Origin: Thiopontia sp013349825
GTDB taxonomy: Bacteria > Pseudomonadota > Gammaproteobacteria > GCF-002020875
Reading direction: 5' to 3'
DNA: 36,407 bases
Assembly: GCA_963981015.1 (NCBI GenBank)
Contig: CAXCCG010000014.1
Span: 1-36,407, forward strand
Program-made: the position numbers and the translations under genes
The notes under the pieces: model-generated
The model's database searches: none
Told to the model about the DNA's origin: nothing
What the model saw: only the letters and a program-made list of their open reading frames with translations
In this document: positions 8,237 through 17,414 of the stretch, one piece after another
Layout: each line of letters begins with the position of its first letter
Position numbering within the stretch: the stretch's first letter is position 1

Positions 8237-11200
8237 TTAGTTATTGATACCTGGAGGGTTCTTCTTCGCCTCCCGCTCTGGCGTCAATGGACGCTCTAAC
8301 CAATCCACATCCTGATCTTCAATCTTATGGACAATGACATGCTCATCGCGGTTTGAACCAACTGTTCCGTAGTAGTTAAATGCATAGGAAAGCTGAGCAT
8401 AACCACCAATCATATGGGTTGGTTTGGGCACCGTACGAGTCACACTGTTGAGGATACCGCCTCGTTTACCCGTGGTATTGGAACCCGGTACGTTGACGTT
8501 CTTCTCCTGCGCGTGATACATGATCGCCATCCCGTTAGGAACACGTTGCGAGACCACGACCCGAGCGACTGTTGCCCCGTTATCATTCACAGCCTCAACC
8601 CAATCGTTATCCTCAAGACCTATTGAACGTGCATCCTCTTCCGAAACCCAGAAGTATGGGCCACCACGGAACAGAGTTAACATTCTCAGGTTATCCTGAT
8701 AGGTGGAGTGGATTCCCCACTTGGAGTGCGGAGTAATCCAGTTCAGAACCAGATGGGGTTTCCCTTTAATGGCATCGGGCACATTCCTGTGCGCCTGCAG
8801 ATCAACCGCTGGCTTATAGGCACAGAACCCTTCACCAAAATCGAGCATCCACTCATGATCTTGATAGAACTGGGCACGTCCGGTCAGGGTACGCAGTGGA
8901 ATATGCTCATGCAGATTGGTATAACAGGCGTTGTAGCTCACCTCTTCCGACTCAATTCCTGACCAGGTTGGCGCGGTAATAATCTTGCGAGGCTGAGAAA
9001 CAATATCACGATAGGTAATCTTGTCTTCCTGACGACCTTTGTAAAGATGGCTATGGTCAATACCTGTTTTCTTGCTCTGTGCACTCCACGATTTGTGAGC
9101 AACTTCACCATTGGTCTCCGGTGCCATTCGCATCACGGCATCACAGACATGGATATCTTCCGCCAGTGAGGGCATCCCCTTACTGATCCCCTCGTCTTTG
9201 ATCACACCATTGAGTGAAGCAAGCTCTTTAATCTCTTTATCCGTATTCCAGTCTATACCCTTGATGGTATTGCCCAGTTTATTCATCAGAGGTCCCAATG
9301 CACTATATTTAGCATGGGTGTTGGGGTAATCACGCTCTACCACTTTAAAGATCGGTGCCGTCTTGCCAGGAATCAGGTCACAATCGCCCTTCTTCCAGTC
9401 TTTAACTTCACCAAAAGGCTGTGCCAATGCCATCGGGGTATCGTGCTGCATAGGCAGTGAAACAACATCCTTCTGTGTACCCAGATGGGTCTCTGACAAC
9501 TCTGAGAAGCGCTTGGCAATGGTCTTGAAGATCTGCCAGTCTGAACGAGATTCCCATGCAGGATCGACCGCTTTACTCAACGGGTGGATGAAAGGGTGCA
9601 TATCTGTGGTATTCAGATCTGCCTTCTCATACCAGGTTGCCGTGGGTAGAACGATGTCTGAGTAGGCTCCCGTGGAGTTCAATCTAAAGTTGATATCTAC
9701 CATCAGGTCCAACTTTCCTGTTGGTGACTTCTCTCGCCATTTGATCTCTTGACAGGAGGCACCCTCGATACCTTCACTCAATACACCATTTTGTGCACCC
9801 AGCAGATGTTTGAGGAAATACTCATGCCCTTTGGATGAGCAACCAATCAGGTTGGAACGCCATACAAACAGGTTACGTGGATGGTTCTCTTCCGCATCAA
9901 TATCCTCGTAGGCAAAATTAATTTCACCCGATTTCAACTTCTCTGCGAGGTAGCTGGAAACACCCGCTTCATCAGTGGCACCCGCAGCCTCTGCATCCTT
10001 GACAATCTCAATCGGATTTTTATCAAAGTGCGGCATGGATGGTGTCCAGCCGAGACGCTGTGCAACCACATTATAGTCACCCAGTTGGTATCCTTTATAA
10101 CGACCCTTAGCGGTCGATGCCAGAAGACCATCGGCCTCAACTCGCTCATAACGCCACTGATCAGTATGGAAATACCAGTAAGTGGTCGATGCGGTATGAC
10201 GTGGTGGACGGTGCCAGTCCAGAGCAAATGCAATCGGTGCCCAACCCGCCTGAGGACGGAGTTTCTCCTGCCCGACATAGTGTGCCCAACCGCCACCTGA
10301 TTGCCCCACACAGCCACAGATATGCAGCAGGTTCATGATGCCACGATAGTTCATATCATTGTGGTACCAGTGGTTGATTGCGGCTCCCAGAATCACCATC
10401 GATTTACCACGGGTTTTGGATGCATTATCTGCAAACTCCCGTCCGGTACGTTCCAGATCTGCTGCTGGCACACCAGTTACCTTGGCGGCCCATGCAGGTG
10501 TATAAGGAACGGTAGCATCATCATAGGAGGTTGCCAGATTATCACCCAGACCACGATCAACACCGTACTGAGCGACCTGTAGATCAAATACAGAGGTGAC
10601 CATCACCTCTTCTCCAGAAGCCAGCTTCAAGCTACGTGCAGGAATTTTGCGTACCAGAGTGTCACCATCTTCCGGGTTAAAGTGAGGGAAGGTTACATCC
10701 ACTACGACATCCTTACCCTCAATACAACTCAGCTCTGCCTCAATCTCGCTTCCGTTCGCCTGCTCCAGAATATTCCACTTGCCCTCTTCTCCCCAACGGA
10801 ACCCTACAGAACCGTTCGGTACCACGAAGGATTGACTCTTCGAATCAAATACAATGGTTTTCCACTCTGGATTATTGTCTTCTCCCATATTGTTATCAAA
10901 ATCAGAGGCCCGCAAGAAACGTCCAGAGACCAACTGATCTCCGTTCTTACTCAAGATTACCTGCATTGGGAAGTCGGTAAAGCTACGGGCATACTCGGTA
11001 AAGTAAGGGTCTTGCTGATTGACATGGAACTCTTTCAGTGCCACATGCCCCATTGCCATAAATGCTGCAGCATCTGTACCTTGCTTAACCGGCATCCAGA
11101 GATCGGCAAATTTCACATACTCTGCATAATCCGGTGCCATCGATACAATCTTGGTTCCGTTATAACGGGACTCTACCGCAAAGTGGGCATCTGGAGTACG

Positions 11201-11980
11201 GGTCATTGGCAGGTTTGCACCACAGACAATGATGTACTTGGAGTTGTACCAGTCTGCGGACTCCGGTACATCTGTCTGCTCGCCCCACACCTGAGGTGAA
11301 GCTGGAGGCAAATCACAGTACCAGTCATAAAAAGAGCCAACTCCAGCACCAATTAGGGATAAGTATCTGGAGCCAGCCGCATAAGAGATCATGGACATTG
11401 CAGGGATTGGTGAGAATCCGTAAATACGGTCAGGCCCCCACTTCTTGATGGTATGGATATTGGCTGCCGCAATCATCTCGGTCACCTCTTCCCAATCTGC
11501 ACGTACAAAGCCACCCAGGCCACGTACCCCTACATAACTATCACGTTTTTTTGAGTCACTCTGAATCGCCGCCCAAGCATCCACAGGATCTTTACCCGTA
11601 GCACGCTCTATGCGATAGAGATCAACCAGTCGTCCACGCACCAATGGATATTTGATACGGTGTGGACTGTAGAGATACCAAGAGAAAGAGGCACCACGCT
11701 GACACCCTCTGGGTTCATGATTGGGTAGATCATCCCGTGTACGTGGATAATCGGTCTGCTGCATCTCATAGGCAACCAGACCATTCTTCACAAAGATCTG
11801 CCAGGAACAGCCTCCGGTACAGTTGACACCATGGGTGGAACGTACCACCTTGTCATGACGCCAGCGATTGCGGTAGGTATCTTCCCATTGACGATCTTCA
11901 CGGGTTGTGATGCCGTGACCTTTTGAAAAGGTCTCTTTAACTTTGCCAAAATATCTCAGTCGATCGAGAAAATGACTCAT
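8237..11980 (-). CDS. narG: Respiratory nitrate reductase alpha subunit (Mo-bisMGD)
   Basis: NarG is the catalytic subunit that reduces nitrate to nitrite in the cytoplasm using a molybdenum bis-MGD cofactor. It has 1247 residues, essentially the length of the E. coli enzyme. The FS0 cluster ligands are His50, Cys54, Cys58 (STHGVNCTGGCSW) and Cys93 (PRGCQRG), including the unusual histidine ligand of this family. Asp223 in YDWYCDLPP is the molybdenum ligand. There is no twin-arginine signal peptide, so this is the inward-facing NarG type and not the periplasmic Nap. A strong AAGGAG precedes the ATG. The 87-bp gap to narK contains a perfect hairpin and a 12-bp palindrome, so the structural genes may have their own control. 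Confidence 0.98.
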   Translation of the reverse strand: MSHFLDRLRYFGKVKETFSKGHGITTREDRQWEDTYRNRWRHDKVVRSTHGVNCTGGCSWQIFVKNGLVAYEMQQTDYPRTRDDLPNHEPRGCQRGASFSWYLYSPHRIKYPLVRGRLVDLYRIERATGKDPVDAWAAIQSDSKKRDSYVGVRGLGGFVRADWEEVTEMIAAANIHTIKKWGPDRIYGFSPIPAMSMISYAAGSRYLSLIGAGVGSFYDWYCDLPPASPQVWGEQTDVPESADWYNSKYIIVCGANLPMTRTPDAHFAVESRYNGTKIVSMAPDYAEYVKFADLWMPVKQGTDAAAFMAMGHVALKEFHVNQQDPYFTEYARSFTDFPMQVILSKNGDQLVSGRFLRASDFDNNMGEDNNPEWKTIVFDSKSQSFVVPNGSVGFRWGEEGKWNILEQANGSEIEAELSCIEGKDVVVDVTFPHFNPEDGDTLVRKIPARSLKLASGEEVMVTSVFDLQVAQYGVDRGLGDNLATSYDDATVPYTPAWAAKVTGVPAADLERTGREFADNASKTRGKSMVILGAAINHWYHNDMNYRGIMNLLHICGCVGQSGGGWAHYVGQEKLRPQAGWAPIAFALDWHRPPRHTASTTYWYFHTDQWRYERVEADGLLASTAKGRYKGYQLGDYNVVAQRLGWTPSMPHFDKNPIEIVKDAEAAGATDEAGVSSYLAEKLKSGEINFAYEDIDAEENHPRNLFVWRSNLIGCSSKGHEYFLKHLLGAQNGVLSEGIEGASCQEIKWREKSPTGKLDLMVDINFRLNSTGAYSDIVLPTATWYEKADLNTTDMHPFIHPLSKAVDPAWESRSDWQIFKTIAKRFSELSETHLGTQKDVVSLPMQHDTPMALAQPFGEVKDWKKGDCDLIPGKTAPIFKVVERDYPNTHAKYSALGPLMNKLGNTIKGIDWNTDKEIKELASLNGVIKDEGISKGMPSLAEDIHVCDAVMRMAPETNGEVAHKSWSAQSKKTGIDHSHLYKGRQEDKITYRDIVSQPRKIITAPTWSGIESEEVSYNACYTNLHEHIPLRTLTGRAQFYQDHEWMLDFGEGFCAYKPAVDLQAHRNVPDAIKGKPHLVLNWITPHSKWGIHSTYQDNLRMLTLFRGGPYFWVSEEDARSIGLEDNDWVEAVNDNGATVARVVVSQRVPNGMAIMYHAQEKNVNVPGSNTTGKRGGILNSVTRTVPKPTHMIGGYAQLSYAFNYYGTVGSNRDEHVIVHKIEDQDVDWLERPLTPEREAKKNPPGINN

Positions 11981-12015
11981 ACAAAACTCTCCTTGTATTA
12001 CGTAGTTGGAGCTAC

Positions 12016-12027
12016 TCTGAATTCAGA
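12016..12027. promoter_or_regulatory. 12-bp palindrome upstream of narG
   Basis: TCTGAATTCAGA is a perfect palindrome 36 bp before the narG start. It does not match the FNR or NarL consensus. It could be a protein-binding site or chance. Confidence 0.25.
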
Positions 12028-12031
12028 TTGA

Positions 12032-12058
12032 GACAACCCATCTAAGAGATGGGTTGTC
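12032..12058 (+). terminator. Perfect hairpin between narK and narG, with T-run on the plus strand
   Basis: GACAACCCATCT and AGATGGGTTGTC form a perfect 12-bp stem with a 3-base loop. On the plus strand it is followed by CTTTTT, a typical intrinsic terminator for transcripts running antisense to narG. On the minus strand, in the direction of the nar genes, it is followed by TCAATCTG, so it should not terminate there. It may instead mark an RNA processing or stability point between the narK and narGHJI parts of the message. Confidence 0.65.
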
Positions 12059-12067
12059 CTTTTTGGT

Positions 12068-13675
12068 TTATGGGTTATCAAACTCTCTTTTGGGCCCGAG
12101 GTAGTACCACCAGTTGAGGACTAAACAGACCGTGTAGAAGACGGCAAACCCGTAGAGTGCATTCTCTGGTGTAGCTGCCTTGATCTGCTCACCAAACACC
12201 TTAGGAATAATAAAGGCACCGTAAGCGGCTACTGCAGAGGTCCAACCCAGTACAGGGCCGGCCTGCTCTTTATCAAATACCATCGCAATGGTACGGAAGG
12301 TAGAACCATTACCAATTCCTGTTGCTGCAAACAGAATCAGGAAGAGAATAAAGAATGGGAAGAAGAACTCCTCAGGCGTTGCAGACTTGTAGGCTGCTGC
12401 GAGGAAGTAAGCCACACCCAATGCACTGGCAATCATGGTAATGGAGACATACTGTGTCACCTTGGCTCCACCAATCTTATCTGCCATCCATCCACCAATA
12501 GGACGAATCAACGCACCAATAAAGGGGCCCATCCAGGCGTACATCAGTGCTGAAGGTCCATTTGGGTTAGACAAATCATGCATCATGACGCCATCGGCAC
12601 CCATCACATGAGTAAAACCAAAGACCACCTTAATCGCCAATGCAAAACCTGCAGAGTAACCAATAAAGCTGCCGAAAGTCATGGTATAGATGATACTCAT
12701 CACCCAGGTATGCTTGTTCTCAAAGATTTTGAACTGACGCTTCAGGTTCGGTTTGATCTCGCCCGGAAGCAATTTCAGAATCTGAACAGTCATAAACAGG
12801 ATACCTGCAATCACCGGCCATTTCGCCCAACCGGGTGCGCCGATCCCTGTTGGATCTGGAAGGATGACGTAGAGTCCAGCTGCTGCTGTCATAAATCCAA
12901 TACCCAGCATCATGGTGATCATGGAGAAGGCACCAATCGGAGAAGGCAGATTCGGAGTTACGTGGTCCACTTTAAGATTATTCATTCCGAACCAACCGGC
13001 AACGGCCAATGGAATCAGAAAGACCAACCAGATAAAGCCGGCATTGTGGATATAGGTATCGGAGCCTGCAGGAATCTTACCAATCAAGGTTCCTGAAGAG
13101 GTCACCAGAGTCATGGGATCACCACCGAAGATTCCGAAGGTCATCACCAGAGGAACCAGAATCTGCATGGTTGTTACACCTGCATTTCCCAGCCCTGCAT
13201 TCAATCCAAGCGCCAACCCCTGCTGCTTCTTTGGAAAGAAGAAGCTGATATTGGACATTGAAGAGGCGAAGTTACCACCACCAAAACCGGAAAGGAATGC
13301 CAGAATCTGGAATACCCAGAGTGGTGTCTCCTTATCCTGAAGCGCAATACCTGCGCCGATAGCCGGTATCATCAACAGTGCTGTAGAAAAGAAGATGGTA
13401 TTTCGACCACCCGCAATACGGATAAAGAAGCTACTGGGGATTCGCAGGGTTGCACCTGTCAAACCGGCAATTGCCATCAGTGTGAAAAGCTCTGGTTTTG
13501 CAAAAGGGAACCCCAGATTAAGCATCTGTACGGTAATGATGCCCCAATAGAGCCACACCGCAAACCCATTTAACAGGCTCGGAATCGAAATCCAGAGATT
13601 TCTATTTGCGACCTTTTTCCCTTCTGATTCCCAGAACTGTTCATCTTCCGGGTCCCATTTTGTGATATCCGACAT
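12068..13675 (-). CDS. narK: NarK-type nitrate/nitrite transporter (second copy, NarK2-like)
   Basis: This is a 535-residue major facilitator superfamily protein with about 12 membrane segments. The nitrate/nitrite porter signature GLNAGLGNAGVTTMQ matches the E. coli NarK motif closely. Family members exchange nitrate for nitrite across the inner membrane, feeding nitrate to the inward-facing NarG and removing toxic nitrite. It is longer than the first narK product, with extra loops around residues 185-215. It has a strong ribosome-binding site (AAGGAG) and lies 67 bp after the first narK gene. Pairs of unlike NarK proteins before narGHJI are common in denitrifiers, with one acting as a nitrate/proton importer and the other as an antiporter. 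The antiporter role here is inferred from the closer match to E. coli NarK. Confidence 0.92.
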   Translation of the reverse strand: MSDITKWDPEDEQFWESEGKKVANRNLWISIPSLLNGFAVWLYWGIITVQMLNLGFPFAKPELFTLMAIAGLTGATLRIPSSFFIRIAGGRNTIFFSTALLMIPAIGAGIALQDKETPLWVFQILAFLSGFGGGNFASSMSNISFFFPKKQQGLALGLNAGLGNAGVTTMQILVPLVMTFGIFGGDPMTLVTSSGTLIGKIPAGSDTYIHNAGFIWLVFLIPLAVAGWFGMNNLKVDHVTPNLPSPIGAFSMITMMLGIGFMTAAAGLYVILPDPTGIGAPGWAKWPVIAGILFMTVQILKLLPGEIKPNLKRQFKIFENKHTWVMSIIYTMTFGSFIGYSAGFALAIKVVFGFTHVMGADGVMMHDLSNPNGPSALMYAWMGPFIGALIRPIGGWMADKIGGAKVTQYVSITMIASALGVAYFLAAAYKSATPEEFFFPFFILFLILFAATGIGNGSTFRTIAMVFDKEQAGPVLGWTSAVAAYGAFIIPKVFGEQIKAATPENALYGFAVFYTVCLVLNWWYYLGPKREFDNP

Positions 13676-13742
13676 TACTGTCTCCTTATCGTTAATAAAA
13701 AAGTAAAACGCTTACAACTTTGAATCTAAAAACCAGGAACGG

Positions 13743-15185
13743 CTACTCCAAAGACTCGCTTGGGAGCTGTCCCTCTTCTCTCTGCCGCTTCATCCGTTCC
13801 GCTTCCACTATTGCCTTCTCTCGTGAGGAGGTGTAGCTGTTATAGAACTGTTCGATGATGTCAGCTTGCTCTACTGCCGCTTTAGCAACCGCATAAGACT
13901 CTAAATCCTCATGAGACTGCTCATACTCACGCATCACATGATTTTTTGCGATCACCGCATCCTGCCGTTGCTTGTCTCTTGCAAAGGTGTAATGCATCCA
14001 AACCAAGGAGACAGAGGTAGCACCATAGAGCAACATAAAGACCACACTGTTCACTCCGGTGAAATCAATCAACGCGCCGAACATAATGGGCAACAGAAAT
14101 CCACCCATACCGCCGGCCAATCCAACAATTCCTGATGCAACACCAATATTGTCTGGATATTCATCAGACAGGAACTTGAATACGGAGGCCTTACCAAAGC
14201 CCCAAGCAATACCCACAACAAACAGCAGACTGGTGAAGACCCAAACATTAAGGCCGATACCCACGGCCACGTCACCAGTTGTGGTCTTTATTACCATCTC
14301 TGTTTGTGGATAGGACATCAGGAACAGGCAGACCCAGGAGATCCACATCACCCACCAAGTTACCTTGTAAGCTCCATATTTATCCGAGAACCAGCCTCCC
14401 AATGCTCGAATAATCCCCGATGGCAACACAAAAGTGGCAGCCAAGAGTGCTGCTGTAGTTAAGTCAAAACCATATTCAGCAATATAGTATTTGGTCATCC
14501 ACAGAGAGAGGCCTACAAAGCCACCAAACACCAGTGAGTAGTACTGCATGTACTTCCAGATATTGGGATCTTTCAACATCTTCAACTGATCCGCAATGGT
14601 GACATGGCTACCGACCTTATGGTCAGGATCTTCATAAGTGAACATCCAGTAGAGTACAACGGTCACAAACATTGCTACAGCATAGACTTTGGGAACCATC
14701 TCCCAGCCATAGGCCACCACCAGGGAAGGTGCCACAAATTTGGTCAGTGCCGCACCCGCATTACCGGCACCAAAGATACCCATTGCAAAGCCCTGCTTCT
14801 CTTTGGTAAACCAGCGTGCGGTGTAGGCAATACCCACCGAGAACGAAGCACCTGCAATACCGACAAACAGTCCTAATACAAGAAACTGCCAGTATTCAGT
14901 CGCTTCACTGATAAACCAGAGTGGAAGAATCGTAGCCAGCATCAAGAGAAAATAGACAATACGACCGCCATACTTGTCCGTCAGCATCCCCACCGGCAGT
15001 CGGGCCAGTGAACCGGTCAGGATCGGGGTTGCAATCAGAATACCGAATTGGGTCTCACTGAGCGTTAACAGCTCTTTGATCGGTATTCCAATAATGGAGA
15101 ACATCACCCAAACTGCAAAACAGGCAGTAAAAGCGAAGGTGTTCATGGTGAGTACTGAAAGCTGCTGGGCTCTAAAACTTGGCAT
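13743..15185 (-). CDS. narK: NarK-type nitrate transporter (first copy, NarK1-like)
   Basis: This 480-residue major facilitator protein has about 12 membrane segments and the nitrate porter motifs GIFGAGNAGAALTKF in the first half and GIVGLAGGMGGFLLP in the second. It is the first gene of the nar operon. In two-NarK systems the copy of this type is usually the nitrate/proton symporter that starts respiration when no nitrite is yet available; this assignment follows from family knowledge and is not shown by the sequence alone. The last 70 residues form a charged, helical cytoplasmic tail (EKAIVEAERMKRQREEG). The ATG at 15185 lies below an extended -10 sequence and the divergent narX control region. 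Confidence 0.92.
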   Translation of the reverse strand: MPSFRAQQLSVLTMNTFAFTACFAVWVMFSIIGIPIKELLTLSETQFGILIATPILTGSLARLPVGMLTDKYGGRIVYFLLMLATILPLWFISEATEYWQFLVLGLFVGIAGASFSVGIAYTARWFTKEKQGFAMGIFGAGNAGAALTKFVAPSLVVAYGWEMVPKVYAVAMFVTVVLYWMFTYEDPDHKVGSHVTIADQLKMLKDPNIWKYMQYYSLVFGGFVGLSLWMTKYYIAEYGFDLTTAALLAATFVLPSGIIRALGGWFSDKYGAYKVTWWVMWISWVCLFLMSYPQTEMVIKTTTGDVAVGIGLNVWVFTSLLFVVGIAWGFGKASVFKFLSDEYPDNIGVASGIVGLAGGMGGFLLPIMFGALIDFTGVNSVVFMLLYGATSVSLVWMHYTFARDKQRQDAVIAKNHVMREYEQSHEDLESYAVAKAAVEQADIIEQFYNSYTSSREKAIVEAERMKRQREEGQLPSESLE

Positions 15186-15208
15186 CTCGATTCCTCTCTG
15201 AGTTTTAC

Positions 15209-15232
15209 AAAAAATATAGCAAACACTGCTAT
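15209..15232 (-). promoter_or_regulatory. Possible narK promoter/leader hairpin
   Basis: On the minus strand the sequence TGCTATATT (15221-15213) fits an extended -10 element, 28 bp before the narK start. It overlaps a 6-bp inverted repeat (ATAGCA at 15216-15221, TGCTAT at 15227-15232) followed by six T residues. It could be either a promoter or a short attenuator; no good -35 element is present. Confidence 0.35.
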
Positions 15233-15311
15233 GTAGTGCGGAATCTATCGGTCTAATGGCTGCAGCGCAATGATACCAAGGCCGTAAAATCAGCTACTCA
15301 TACCCCCTCTC

Positions 15312-15327
15312 TACCACTTTAGAGGTA
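15312..15327. promoter_or_regulatory. NarL-type 7-2-7 binding site
   Basis: Two heptamers face each other across two bases: TACCACT and, on the other strand, TACCTCT. The second fits the NarL consensus TACYYMT exactly and the first differs at one position. This is the 7-2-7 arrangement bound by NarL/NarP. It sits in the divergent region between narK and narX, beside a narXL pair, which supports the call. Confidence 0.5.
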
Positions 15328-15359
15328 TAAGGGGATAGACAACTATCTACCTGTATCTA

Positions 15360-15373
15360 TTGATATTCATCTC
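15360..15373. promoter_or_regulatory. FNR-like site
   Basis: TTGATATTCATCTC matches TTGAT-N4-ATCAA at eight of ten positions (full left half, first three of the right half). It lies 47 bp from the NarL-type site and in the expected place for oxygen control of the divergent nar genes. One half-site is weak, so this is a candidate only. Confidence 0.35.
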
Positions 15374-15476
15374 AAATGCTTTACGATAGTCAGCTGCACA
15401 GAGGTACCGTAACACTTTAGGTGGTACTCCCTATTCCTCACACTTCATCACTCTTCCCTCAGCAAATAACAGACAT

Positions 15477-17414
15477 ATGTCAATTCAACAAAAAGAGCAG
15501 TCACTTATTTTTAATTTTAGTCTTGCTCTGGGAAGCATCGTGCTGCTTGCATTCATCAGTATGCTCAGCTCTATTTTTATTTCAGAATCCATTTCCGGAA
15601 TGGCCAGCGCAATCAACCAATCCGGCTCTCTACGCATGAAATCATTCCAGATCGCAACGGATCTGGTCTACACAAACACGGTCGAAAGCACAAAGGCGGA
15701 ATCCTCTATATCAGGTGATCTGTTCTCAAGCCACCTATTGGGCTTTGATTCACGACTTCACCACCAAAGTATCAAGTCGGCAATCCCCAGAGATCCTGAT
15801 AGCGAAATCTACAAAGCCTATGAGGAGGTTGCTCGAGTATGGCAGTACCAGGTCAAGCCAATCCTCTATGCCTATGAAAAAATGGAAGACCCTGCCGCAT
15901 TTCCAGGCACACCTCATGATGCCCAGTGGCGTGCATTAACTGAAACATCAAGAACACTGATCCGCCAACGCTACCTGAGTCTGGTCAACTATTTTGTTGC
16001 AAAAATTGACCGCATGGTGAAGGAGCTGGAGTTGGAGATGGAGCATAAGATCAAGATACTTCACCTCATCGAGACAAGCAGTCTGTTTATTGCCATTACC
16101 ATTGTGCTCATGATCATATTCTTCTTACACTCCAAGGTTCTTACCCCACTTCAAAGCCTGATGACCGCAACACAAAAGATTCGTCAGGGTGACTTCAGCT
16201 ATCAGGCAATTGTCAACGGAAATAATGAACTCACGCGTCTGGTCAATACTTTTAACGCCATGTCTTCTGAGCTATCCAAAACCTATATTGACCAGGAAAA
16301 AGAGATCCGTGAAAAAACAGATGATTTGAAGCAGAAAAAAGACTCTATGGAGCTACTCTATAACACCTCCAGTATTCTGGCCCAGTTCCCGACAAGTTCC
16401 AGTAGCTATGAACGCATACTGGATAATATAAAGCACTTTCTTAACATAGAATTAGGCATGATCTGCCTCTCCGGCACAAATACCGATAGCGGCCATATCC
16501 TGGCCTCCAACATACAAGATCAACGCTGTAAAACAGGGTGCAAAACATGTATTACACTGCTCGATAATAGTAGCGGAGAGCTTGTCATCCCGATCAGAGA
16601 CCGCAACCCTTCACGCTCTTATGGTCTGTTGATCCTTAAAACAGGAGATATATCGTTGGATGAGTGGCAAACCTCCACCATCCAGATGATCTCCGAACAG
16701 ATTGGTGCTGCCATCACCATTGCCCGTGCCACCATTAAGGAGAAGGAGAACATCCTGACCCATGAACGCAGCAGCATTGCCCGTGAGTTACATGACTCAT
16801 TGGCTCAGTCACTCTCCTACCTGAAAATTGAGGTGAGTCGCATTCAAAATCAGCTCTCTGGTATCGAACACAGCGAAGAGGCTCAAACCATTGCAACCGA
16901 TATTCGTACCGAGCTTAACAATGCATACCGCCAGCTCCGTGAGCTGCTCACGACCTTCAGACTCTCTATTGAAACGGATGAGCTGGGCAATACCATAAAA
17001 CAGGCTATTGAAGATTTCAGTCAACGGGAACCGGTGAAGATCAATCATGACATCCGCCTGAGTGACTGCAGGATCAACCCCCATGAGGCCATTCATCTGG
17101 TCTACATTTTACGTGAAGCCCTGACAAACATACATAAACATGCGAATGCCTCCAACGTCTGGGTTGAAGTCCGCTGCGCACCTTCCAAAATAATCACGCT
17201 CTCTATACAAGATGATGGTATTGGTATCGATAAAAATGCGTTACGCAAGGGGCATTTTGGCCTCTCTATTATGCAAGAGCGTACAACAGCATTAAATGGA
17301 ACCTATAACATTGCTAACCGCAATGGTGGCGGCACTCGCATTGAGATCAACTTCACCCCCGTAGAACACCATGAACCGACAGGAGATATCACCTCATGGA
17401 TCAACCAAACCTAA
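15477..17414 (+). CDS. narX: Nitrate/nitrite sensor histidine kinase
   Basis: This 645-residue NarX/NarQ-type sensor detects nitrate in the periplasm and controls NarL phosphorylation. A membrane segment near 17-37 is followed by the P-box NQSGSLRMKSF; Arg53 corresponds to the Arg that binds nitrate in E. coli NarX, while a Gln stands where E. coli has Lys49. A second membrane segment near 196-220 leads into HAMP, a central region with the cysteine cluster CKTGCKTC (351-358), a HisKA_3 domain (RELHDSLAQSL, His439) and a HATPase domain ending near 640. The ATG at 15477 has a weak ribosome-binding site. It overlaps narL by 19 bp, so the two are translationally coupled, and it is divergent from narK. 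Confidence 0.95.
   Translation: MSIQQKEQSLIFNFSLALGSIVLLAFISMLSSIFISESISGMASAINQSGSLRMKSFQIATDLVYTNTVESTKAESSISGDLFSSHLLGFDSRLHHQSIKSAIPRDPDSEIYKAYEEVARVWQYQVKPILYAYEKMEDPAAFPGTPHDAQWRALTETSRTLIRQRYLSLVNYFVAKIDRMVKELELEMEHKIKILHLIETSSLFIAITIVLMIIFFLHSKVLTPLQSLMTATQKIRQGDFSYQAIVNGNNELTRLVNTFNAMSSELSKTYIDQEKEIREKTDDLKQKKDSMELLYNTSSILAQFPTSSSSYERILDNIKHFLNIELGMICLSGTNTDSGHILASNIQDQRCKTGCKTCITLLDNSSGELVIPIRDRNPSRSYGLLILKTGDISLDEWQTSTIQMISEQIGAAITIARATIKEKENILTHERSSIARELHDSLAQSLSYLKIEVSRIQNQLSGIEHSEEAQTIATDIRTELNNAYRQLRELLTTFRLSIETDELGNTIKQAIEDFSQREPVKINHDIRLSDCRINPHEAIHLVYILREALTNIHKHANASNVWVEVRCAPSKIITLSIQDDGIGIDKNALRKGHFGLSIMQERTTALNGTYNIANRNGGGTRIEINFTPVEHHEPTGDITSWINQT

Noticed and set aside
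8414..11299. Several open frames of 70 to 205 codons opposite narG
   Set aside because: They lie fully inside the clear narG gene, show no family resemblance and lack ribosome-binding sites.
15311..15320. CTACCACTTT shared with positions 1271 and about 31670
   Set aside because: A 10-base match occurring three times in 36 kb is expected by chance; only the copy at 15311 forms a 7-2-7 pair.
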